Of a stretch of 64,000 bases of DNA, positions 50,349-62,300 are shown piece after piece. The DNA is from Bolinopsis microptera. Lineage: Eukaryota > Ctenophora > Tentaculata > Lobata > Bolinopsidae. The DNA is taken from assembly GCF_026151205.1 (NCBI RefSeq), contig NC_087078.1, forward strand, positions 1,629,675 to 1,693,674, read 5' to 3'. The first letter of the stretch is position 1. Each line of letters opens with the position of its first letter. The translations under genes were made by a program, and so were the position numbers. The notes below the pieces were generated by a model. That model was not told where the DNA came from. It saw only the letters and a program-made list of their open reading frames with translations, and did no database searches.

Positions 50349-53300
50349 TTAGTCGTTTTGAACAGCATACTCTCCCGTCGACATCGTGGCAGGTGATATG
50401 CCGAATCCTACACCTTTGGGTCCGAAGTTTCTTGAGTGACAATCTGCAGGGTGATAGTAATTAAAAATGCGTCACGAATCGTTGAACAATAAACATTTAA
50501 CAAACTCAAATTGTGTGCCTCTGAAAAATTACGACAGTAAAATTAATACAACAAAACATTCGTGCTGACATTGAAAGATGATTGCTATTTTTATGTGTAT
50601 TTTGAAGAGGAATAATTGGTTTACATGATGTTTCCGGCACGTCATAATTTTTTATAACAATAAAGATTGTGATGTACTTTGAATGAGTCATGACGGATCA
50701 CATGTATATCAAAGTTCAAACTGGAGGGCTGCAATGAATTTGTGATTTTCTCATTCTCATTCACAATAAACAACTAATGTACAACTTCACCATTCAATCG
50801 CACCAAATATACACGCTCTTCACACTCGATAAACACACACTCACTAGACTTTGCCGTGAGGACCAAAGTCTTGGGCATAGCAAGCTGACGCAAAATCGGG
50901 TTAAAATCTCAAAAGTATTAAGAATAAATTGTAACTTAAAAATAAGATTCGAATTTAAGTGTAACAGCAATAAAGGGGCCCTAATGATAGTCTATGTAAT
51001 AAGCGCCATGAGTTGGCACAGAATTTTTTCCTCCGATTGTGATAAATTTGGTACCAAAAGTTGTCTAAAAATGCGAATAAGACAATTCCACCGTGCAGCA
51101 ATTTTCGCTAAAAATCTTCAAAATATTTGATATTTTAGAAGTTATAGGCATTTTAAGCGAAACATTATCCGTTTTTCGTCCTTTTTAGTTTTACACACTT
51201 GCAATGCACAGGAGTCCTACATACAGCTCGACCTTATCGTGCTGCACGGCGAATTTGTATTATTAATTTTCACACTTCAGTCAGAGGCAACTTTTGGTAC
51301 CAAATTTATCAACATCAGAGAAAAAAATTCTGTGCTAACCCATGGCGCTCATTAGTATTACATAGACTATAGAAGATATTTTGCTTAATACAAGATGCAT
51401 GTGGTATAAATCATTAATCAAGTGATTTTGGGAAAGCTTAGGATCGTTAGAAATGATGTTTGGCTTAATTTTGGTGCGAGCTATGAACTATAAAAGGCTC
51501 TATTATATATAATAAAGACGTATAATATATAATAAAGGCATGGCACATGGGCGATAGTTAAACTTTGAACTTACTTTTACAGTAAATCTCGTCGTCGTGT
51601 TCAAGGACTTCCCCGGGGGTCATGGTCTTGCTGCATGCCTTACATTTGACACAAGGCTTGTGGAAAACCTGAAAATGAGGTAGTGACTGTGAGGACAGAG
51701 GTTCAGAACGATTAGATGGAACCAGCCTCCGGGTCGTTCAATTGTTACGTACATCAGCTGCACTTGGTTCATTAAGTGTAAATAGTTTTGCAGCCGAACG
51801 AATCGGTCTTACCTAAACCTTAACCTAACTCAAACTGGAACCCTAATATAATAATACATAACTAATATAATAATACATAACTCGAGAGACTGTGGGATAC
51901 TGAAGGGAAAGGAAGCAGTTCTAACGAGCTCTTCTCAAACACAAGGATATAACTTGTGAACTCGGCTAGTATATATGAAACATTTGTCATGGAGTTGTAG
52001 AGGGAGTTATGTGCCTCGCGGGCTAAAGTAGTGGAAGACCTTGCAGTACGGCAAGTTAAACAAGGATCTGAAACTACTAGGTTCCGTACAGACTCAACTC
52101 TGCACCCGTGTCAATATGTTCATTATATGCAAGCCTCTTGATTTATAACACATAAGACCAAAGCTTACCAATACCATTAAATAGCCCTATCAGTAACTTT
52201 ACACGATCGAATTTTCGCTTAATATTACTTCGCCTTTCTTATCGTGTCACACTCACATGATAGAAACGGTTTTTGCCCAAAACTCCTTATATTTCTAATT
52301 ATTAATATTTGGGAAGCTTTTTCACCCTGCCTGCTGTCATGTCATGACGTAACTTCTGCAGTTGGATTTATTTTGTGAAACTTGGTGAGACACCGACCCA
52401 TCTCGTTGATGGATGCCATTGGAATTATTTAACGGAGTGGCATGGAGCAGGAGTTTACCTTAAGGAGGGGGGGGGTGAACTTACAAAGTCTTTTACAATT
52501 AACATTGGGATAGAACCAAATTTAGCCGTTTTCCATTAAAACCGCTCCACATCGGACTGCCGCTTACACACTACACATCTAAATCGCTCGCCCCATTTTT
52601 AATTTTCTGAAAAAAGGGTTGTTCCGGATCTTCGTTAGTTCCGGTAATTAAACCGCCTGAGTCACCTATGCGGCCGATTTATGGCCGTTTCCGAACCCTC
52701 TTACAATTACATAATAATCGCGCGTTCCTACATACCAGCATTGTTACAGGTGTCTTTCCTGAAATTAGTGCTGCATAATGCAGAATGGAAGGTCCAGACC
52801 TAACTGGCTCTCATCGGAAGAAGCATCCCAACCAATTACCCGACTCCAAGGTTAAGTCTTAAAATCTCCTCCATAGCATGATCGTGCCTGGCAACAAACT
52901 GCCTCAATTCAGTCCTCCTAAGCCTGGAACTTTAGCGTTCCAAATTATAATGCCATTTCCAGCGTTTAAAACATTTCATATCCTCGACAAGTGCTTCACT
53001 AGGTCCTTTTCAACGACGAGCTCTCTCGTGCGTCATAAACATCTCTCCTCCTCCTGTAGCATTCCCTTGTCGTTATACTGACCTTCGATATACAAAATTA
53101 AAGATCTCCTACGTCATCGAGCCACCTCATGTACTGAATCAGTTGGGAATAAAGATAGGAATGCTATGGTATCCTCAGTTTAATAAACAAATTTAATAAC
53201 ATACCTTTGATATCTTATAAGCCATCAATCAACAGATACCTCATAATATTCATATGATTAAAATCTATCTACTTATTATTTTCAACAAAATGAATTAGCT

Positions 53301-56300
53301 AAAATTTAAATCATAAACTTGTGGCTCCAAGCTAAAATGGAACAACCCTGTCTGATTGTTATTGTCCATCCTCCACCTAAACCATCAAACTAACACTAAA
53401 AATCTCTCGTCAATACTTATTAATCCAATATTTATTATTACATTAAAATTCCTGTTTCATTAATCACGATCACTTCAATCACATTCTGACTTTCGCTCTC
53501 AGTGCTATCTGACTTGCTGACAGCGTTATCCTCCTCGTGGTCAGACTCAGCTGTGCCCACCGCCACACCTGACAATGCTTAATTTTAACAAACTGGTGTT
53601 TAATCTTTCTAGCAATCAAGTTAATTAATATACTACTTTATTTATCTAGGCTGAGTTCTTCATCTCATCAGTACTTGCTAACCAGATCTATGCTGAAACT
53701 ATGTCAAGTAGACATGGTTGCATTATTCCTAATTGTTCTTGATAAGGGTTGCCTCCTTCTCATTCCTCCTAAGTCCTCCTCCTGAGTCCTCCCCCTCTTC
53801 CTCCTGAGTCCTCCTCCTGGTTCATCCTCCTCCTAGTTCCTCCACCTTCTCCTTCTCCTCCTCAGTCATTCTCCTCCTCCTCCTCCTCAGTCATCCTCTT
53901 CAGTACTCCTCAGTCCTCCTCCTTCTCAGTCCTCCTCCTTCTCAGTCCTCCTCAGTCCTCTTCCTGAGTTCTCCTCCTCCTCCTCCTCCTCAGTCCTCCT
54001 TCTGGGTCCTCCTCCTCCTAGGTCCTCCCCCTCCTCCTCCTATTCACTCCTCAGTTTTCCTGAGTCCTCCTCCTGAGTCCTCCTCCTGGGTCCTCCTCCT
54101 CCTAGGTCCTCCTCCTTCTCCTCCTCAGTCCTTCTCCTCCTCCTCCTCAGTCCTCCTCCTCCTCCCTCTCAGTCATCCTCCTCAGCCATCCTCCTCAGTC
54201 CTCCTCCTCCTCAGTCCTCATCCTCATCGTCCTCTTCAGTCCTCCTCCTCCTGGGTCCTCTTCCTCCTCTTCATCCTCCTCTTCCTCCTCAGTCCTCAGT
54301 CCTCAGTCCTCCTCCTCATCCTTCTCGTCAGTCCTCCTCCTCCTCAGTCCTCCCCAGTCCCCCTCCTCCTCCTATTCAGTCCTCCTCCTCCTCCTCAGTT
54401 CTCCTCAGTCCTCCTCCTTCTCATTCCTCCTAAGTCCTCCTCCTGAGTCCTCCTCCTCTTCCTCCTGAGTCCTCCTCCTGGTTCATCCTCCTCCTAGTTC
54501 CTCCACCTTCTCCTTCTCCTCCTCAGTCATTCTCCTCCTCCTCCTCCTCAGTCATCCTCTTCAGTACTCCTCAGTCCTCCTCCTTCTCAGTCCTCCTCAG
54601 TCCTCTTCCTGAGTTCTCCTCCTCCTTCTCCTCCTCAGTCCTCCTTCTGGGTCCTCCTCCTCCTAGGTCCTCCCCCTCCTCCTCCTATTCACTCCTCAGT
54701 TTTCCTGAGTCCTCCTCCTGAGTCCTCCTCCTGAGTCCTCCTCCTGGGTCCTCCTCCTCCTAGGTCCTCCTCCTTCTCCTCCTCAGTCCTTCTCCTCCTC
54801 CTCCTCAGTCCTCCTCCTCCTCCCTCTCAGTCATCTTCCTCAGCCATCCTCCTCAGTCCTCCTCCTCCTCCTCAGTCCTCATCCTCATCGTCCTCTTCAG
54901 TCCTCCTCCTCCTGGGTCCTCTTCCTCCTCTTCATCCTCCTCCTCTTCCTCCTCAGTCCTCAGTCCTCAGTCCTCCTCCTCATCCTTCTCGTCAGTCCTC
55001 CTCCTCCTCAGTCCTCCCCAGTCCCCCTCCTCCTATTCAGTCCTCCTCCTCCTCCTCAGTTCTCCTCAGTCCTCCTCCTTCTCATTCCTCCTAAGTCCTC
55101 CTCCTGAGTCCTCCTCCTCTTCCTCCTGAGTCTTCCTCCTGGTTCATCCTCCTCCTAGTTCCTCCACCTTCTCCTTCTCCTCCTCAGTCCTTCTCCTCCT
55201 CAGTCCTTCTCCTCCTCCTCCTCCTCCTCAGTCATCCTCTTCAGTACTCCTGAGTCCTCCTCCTTCTCAGTCCTTTTCCTGAGTTCTCCTCCTCCTCCTC
55301 CTGAGTCCTCCTTCTGGGTCCTCCTCCTAGGTCCTCCTCCTTCTCCTCCTCAGTCCTACTCCTCCTCCGCAGTCCTCTTCCTCTTCCTCCTCCTCCTCCT
55401 CCCTCTCAGTCATCCTCCTCAGCCATCCTCCTCAGCCATCCTCCTCAGTACTCCTCAGTCCTCCTCCTTCTCAGTCCTCCTCAGTCCTCTTCCTGAGTTC
55501 TCATCCTCCTCCTTCTCCTCCTGAGTCCTCCTCCTGGGTCATCCTCCTCCTAGATCCTCCTCCTTCTCCAATCATACATCTACGTCTCCAGTGTCTCCAA
55601 TGTCTCCAATGTCTCCAAAAGCTTTGTCTCCAATGTCTCCAATGTCCCCAATGTCTCCAATGTCTCCAAAAGCTGTGTCTCCAATGTCTCCAATGTCTCC
55701 AGGACATGTCTCTGCACCCTATCTTTTCAAAAAAGACAAAAGACATTGGAGACATTGGAGACATGTCACCCCCCCCCCCCCCTATAATATATAATAAAGG
55801 CATGGCACATGGGCGATAGTTAAACTTTGAACTTACTTTTACAGTAAATCTCGTCGTCGTGTTCAAGGACTTCCCCGGGGGTCATGGTCTTGCTGCATGC
55901 CTTACATTTGACACAAGGCTTGTGGAAAACCTGAAAATGAGGTAGTGACTGCAACTGTGAGGACAGAGGTTCAGAACGATTAGATGGAACCAGCCTCCGG
56001 GTCGTTCAATTGTTACGTACATCAGCTGCACTTGGTTCATTAAGTGTAAATAGTTTTGCAGCCGAACGAATCGGTCTTACCTAAACCTTAACCTAACTCA
56101 AACTGGAACCCTAATATAATAATACATAACACATAAGACCAAAGCTTACCAATACCATTAAATAGCCCTATCAGTAACTTTACACGATCGAATTTTCGCT
56201 TAATATACTAGCCTTTCTATTCGTGTCACAACTCACATGATAGAAACGGTTTTTGCCCAAAACTCCTTATATTTCTAATTATTACTATTATAGGGGTGAA

Positions 56301-59300
56301 AACGCTTCCCTAATATATTAGGGAAGCGTTTTCACCCTGCCTGCTGTCATGTCATGACTTAACTTCTGCAGTTGGATTTATTTTGTGAAACTTGGGTGCA
56401 GACACCCGACCCATCATCGTATCGATGGATTGGCCATTTAAATTTTATTTTTAACCCGAGTAAGTGGCATGGATGCAGGAGTTTAACCTGTTTAAGGAGG
56501 GGGGGGGGGGGGGGGTGAAGCTGTACAAAGTCTTATTATCAATTAACATTGAGAGATAGAAGCCAAAAATTTAAGCTGGTTTTCCAATTAAAAAACCGCC
56601 GCTCCACAGTCGGACTGGGAGTCCGACTAGTACACACTACACACTAAATCGCTCGCCCAAATTTTTTAAATTTTTGTGAAAAAAAAAGGGTTAGCTTCGG
56701 AGTTATGGTTAGTGTCGGTAATTAAAACCGCCGACGCGACCTATGCGCGGCGCGATTTATGGCGGTTTTGCGCGAACCTCTTTACAAATTTTACATAAAT
56801 AATCGCGCGTTCCGTACATACAGCATGTTACAGGATGTTTTCCTGAAATTAGTGCTGCATGAATGCAGAATGGGGAAGGATCCAAGACCTTAAATGGCTC
56901 TCATCTGGAAGAAGCATCCCGAACAATTACCGACCCAAGGTTAAGCTTAAAATCAGACCCAATAGATGAACGGCCTGGCAACAAACTTGGTCAGATTAGT
57001 CGTCCTAAAAGCCTGGAAAACATTTAGCGTAGCCAAATTATAAATGCACATTTCCAGCGTTTAAAAAACATTTTTCATATCTGCGACAAGTGTGCTTCAC
57101 ATGGTACCTTGTTCAAAACGACGAGCTTCTCGGCGGCATAAACAGTCTTCTCACATGTGTAGCATTTCTCTTGTGCTGTTATACTGACCTGTCGAATATA
57201 AAAAAATGAAAGATCTTCTACGATGACTACCCATGGTACTGAGATCAGTTGTGGAATAAAAGATAGGAATGTATGGTATTTCAGTTAATAAAACAAAATT
57301 TAATAACATAACATTTGAATTATAAAGCCAGTCAATACAACGAGATATCATAAATATTCATATTGTATTGAAAATTTGTTATTACTTATTATTATTAAAA
57401 AATGAATTAGCTAAAATTATAAAATTATAAATTGTGGCTCCAAGCTAAAATGGAACAACCCATGTTGATTGTTGATTCCATTCCACCCTAGAACCTATCA
57501 AAAACTAACAAGCTAAAAAAATCTGTCAATACTTATTAATACCAATATTTATTATTACATTAAAAATTCTTGTTTCATTAATCACGAATACTTAATCACT
57601 ATTTACTGTATTTTTGCTCTCGTGCGTATTCTTGAACTTGCTGACGGCGTTATCCTCCGTGTCGGTGGTCAGACATCCAGCTGTGGCTCCACCGCCAACA
57701 CCTGAACAAATTAGACTTAATTTATAAAACAAAATGTTGTTTAAATCATTTATAGCAAATTCAAAGTTAATTAATAAAATAATATTTAAATTTATCTAGG
57801 GAGTGTGAGTTTTCATATTATATAGGATACTTGGCTAACCAGATTGTATGCTGAAACTATGTCAAAGTAGACATGATTAGCATTATTACTATATTCGTGG
57901 ATGATCTGTTGTGATAAGTTTTGTTGACCATACCCAGTTATTCAAAAATCGTGCCAATGTTAATAAAAATCAACTTCTTACTGCAACTGTAGACATGATA
58001 AGCGGTGTAAATTTATTTGTGGATTTTTTGCTATTAGTAATAATTACCATAATTAACCTTTGAATAAAATGATAATGCAAATAAACTTACTATTGCAACT
58101 TTCACCCGGTTGGGGGTCAGTACCGTCTGCAGGTGAGTGAGTGTAATGGTTAACAGCATTTTATGAGGTGGTCGTTAAATATGAGTTAATATACCCATTA
58201 TTAAATATGAGTTAATATACCCATTATTAAATATGAGTTAATATACCCATTATTAAATATGAGTTAATATACCCATTATTAAATAGGAGTTAATATACCC
58301 ATTATTAAATATGAGTTAATATACCCATTATTAAATAGGAGTTAATATACCCATTATTAAATATGAGTTAATATACCCATTATTAATTACTAGCAGGAAC
58401 CCGTATAATATAACCCTAAACGGTGTCAAGACTCAAAATACTAAAATAATTATTACCTATTTAATTGGCGTTTTTGACACCACTTTGGGGTCCAAATTTT
58501 CGGCTCTAAAATCATTATTCCTTAGCCAATTTTTTATTTTTTCATGCTGATTTGAAGGCCATTAAAGCATTTGACCCAGCCAAAAAAGTTCCAGTTGTAT
58601 ATCTTTTACGGTTTATGCGGAAAGTCGCGTTAAAGTTGATGCCGTGGTGTCAGTAAAATGGCACAGATATATATATATAAAAAATTTTTAATACTTTCAA
58701 CACTACTATATAACAAATAATTTGAGAATTGATGTAAATAAACGATGCAAAGACTTTCGAAGATCTAATCACAACCGCTTTCTTTTATTGTGTAGAAGTC
58801 CAGCCATGAAATATATATATATATATCGTCTCGCTTTATATATAGTAAGATGGGTAGATATAATATGTCTATGATTACATTTCAAATTGTTTTGTGATGA
58901 CTGTATAATACATGTGGGTTATAATTAACTATGTATATTTAATTATAATTCTCATCGGCGCAGAGATGGGTTATAATTTATAACCCATCTCTGCGCCGAT
59001 GAGAATAAAAAGGTGATATTTTATTGAGAGAATAAGAAGTTTCATCTCTCTAAAAAATAGTGTTTAATTAAAAGATATGAGCGATTGTACGAAAATACAC
59101 ATTTGAGTTTTGAGGTGCAGTGGATTGATAGTACTCCATTCACCAGCGTGTAAACTTTTAATGGAAGCAAGATATTCCGCATTTTTAGCATTTCCGACAT
59201 ACCTTTTGGTTCGTTGCCTCCTTCTACTGGATGAATGAGTGTAATAATCATGGTTATAATTTTACTGTATGTTATTATGTATGTTATTATGTATGTTATG

Positions 59301-62300
59301 AGGTGAATATTGATATTAAAAATGGAAAAATACTTGATCACATAAACCAATCACCATTACAGTGATTCGATTAAAAAAGTAAGTGTTACAGTAAATGTAA
59401 CACTCACTTGTTTTAATCGAATAACTTTCTCGATCAAACGTTCTATAGAACGTTTGATCGAGAACAACAACACATTCTTATATACAAATAATGAAAATTT
59501 GTCGTAGTTTCCAACACGGTGTTTTAATGGAAGCAAAACATTCTGCAAGTAAAACATTGCCAACATACCTTTAGGTCCGTAATGTTTTCCATAGCAGTTC
59601 TTGCAGTATGGCTTATCATTATGCTCAGTTTCCATTCCAGGGGTCAGTTTCTTGCTGCAGTGGGTGCACTTGAAGCACATTCTGAGGAGGAATTTAATAT
59701 AGCAGCATAATTTTAGGATACATTCTGGATATTACTACATTTAGGAACGTTACACGTTGCTGTGGAATGTACATTATGATATAATTGCCCTAGGTTCTGA
59801 ACCCTTTATCAGTATATCCGAAGGAGCAATTAAGACGGCAGTAAAGGAGTACTTACACGGAATCCATCTCCGCAGATACAGAAACACGTCGCTCAGGGAG
59901 AAGGGGAAGATCCCTCTCACAATCACAGTGCTGGCAAGCACGACCGCCGCCATTATACTCACTATACTATTTACCCCCTATTATACTATTATACCCCCTT
60001 TACTGTTTTTCAGGCATTAAGACTGATCGAAAGTCGTTCAGCAGGCATATTTTAAGTTAAAAACATTCTAATTCAATGTCAAAGATGACAGGAATAAGAA
60101 ATAGTTTGTGGAGGTTTTTAAGAAATTTGCGCAAAATACGCGCCAGCACTGTTATACGAAATTCGGTAGAAAACCCAAAATCGCCGTATTCGGGTGCCTT
60201 TAAACCATGTTAAAATTGAGTTAGAGATCTGAAATTTTGCAGGGCGTCTAGATGTTGACCAAATCGACTGTAAAAAAGTTTCAAGTTTCAGGAGTATCGG
60301 GAAATGGGTTTTCTGGTACCCCTGTTTTACAATAGATTGGTCGTGAAGAATATTTATAATTTTTTTTTCTAAATTTGTGTGTTTTAGATTAATTTTGTGT
60401 GTTTAGATGGAGGTGGTGTTAGTGATTCTGGGGGTAGAAATATTACCTGTAATACGTATACCCCCAGAACTTGTACCACTTACCCACAGGCACGTAGACA
60501 GGGGGGGGGGGCTAGGGGGGCGGCAGCCCCCCCCCCCCCCCCCCCCCGGAAAAAATCGAACCTCAGAAAAAAGATAAGCCCCCTAGTCCCCATGGTCGCC
60601 TGGTAACTGGGCTGTGTTTATGGCTGCAGTCAGTCAAAGATTTGAACTGTGGATTAGTAAATATCTGTCATAAAATCCAAGCAAACATTCTAGAAGACTT
60701 CTATAAATAGTCAATAGTGTCCCCTAGACCGTAGGAAATGTAAAAATCTTAAGACGATGAGGCCTCAGTAAGTCGTAAATTCTGATTGGAGAATGCAGAT
60801 TGCTGTTGTGAAGTTACCAAATTTACGTGAGTACTTGATTCTTTTCAATCCCAGTTTATTGCTGTCCTACAAATTTCTTTAATGCCAAATGTCGTCTAAA
60901 ACACCCTGTTTCGCACAAATTTTCCGGGGGGCTGCGCCCCCCTAGCCCCCGCCAAGGGGCTCCGCCCCTGGACCCCGCTGGGGGCTGCGCCCCCACACCC
61001 CTGCCACAGCGCAGCGAGCGAAGCGAGCAAGCAGCTGGATTGGATGCGTCGGCTCACTTCGCTCGCCGACAGCCCCCCTCAAAGAAAAATCCTGGCTACG
61101 TCCCTGCTTACCCATGCTTTTAGTATTTCTACGATATGGTCTACGAATTTTACACAGCATAATACCTCATGATGTCGTTTATTTTAAATTCTCTTTGCTG
61201 TATTGTATAATATTACTATTTGTAAAAGTTTCAAATCAAATCAAAAATCATATATATACAGGGTGTACCGCATAAAGTGTGACTTTTTTCCATTTTAATA
61301 GTTTTTGACAAAATATTGACACAATGTGATGAAGAGTTTTTAGCAATTGCTCCTTCATAATATTTTGTATCATTTCTCAAAAAAGTCACACTTTCTGTGG
61401 TGCACCCTGTATATATATATAGAGGCTTTGGCAGTCAATTGTAGCCGTCATTCAAATGTGAAATGTCTGTAGATTCGAAAGCTTTAAAGATACAGCCATC
61501 TCGGATCACAGTTCTTGAAGATAATTGTTTAGACTTCAGGTTACATTATATTACAAAATAATTTTACGTCATCATCACCACTTGATGACGTCATCAAGTT
61601 AACCGTTTTTAAAACTTGATTTTTGACAAAGTAGCAACTTTTCAAATCGACTTTACAACATTAAGGAGTAATTTTATTCAAAATTTGAGGACACACTGAC
61701 GGTAGATAATTGTTTAAGCATTTTGAAAATCTACCGGAAAGTTTTCCTACCTTGCTCCTTCATAAAGATATTTGCTATTGAAGTTAGTGCTTTTTTAAAG
61801 AATAATTTTATAAAAATACAAAAGTTGTGATTTAGTATTCTCTGGTGTTGGGCCATCCATTGGGTTGTGGAGCTCAGTTCTGCTTTCTATTAAAATAAGG
61901 TTAGTTTTAAAGTTAAAAATCGAAAAGTTTTACACGTGGGGACACGCCCAAATTGATATAAAATTGCTAAAATCACTGAAAATTGCTATTTTCACTATTT
62001 TCTGTCAACTTTGGAGTCCCGTTGAAATTTTTTGAAACTCTGTATGCTTATAAAACAATATATAAAACACCAATATGCAAAAATTTACGGTGATTCAATA
62101 TTGTATGCGCACGCAACGTCCGCTCAAATTTTGCACGTGCGCAAGGTGAGAATTTTGCTCATTCGTGATTTCGAACAAATTCTGCTTTCCCACGACAGTT
62201 AAATGGCATTATTATATATGAATTTAATGCCAACTTGAATGAGTATATAGTGGCATATTCAGTCAGTGATCGACAGATATGCTTACCTAAACACAAGGAA

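Noticed and set aside
55501-55866. ORFs made of HWRHWRHWR or MSPMSPMSP
   Set aside because: Translations of the 9-bp ATGTCTCCA repeat and its complement.
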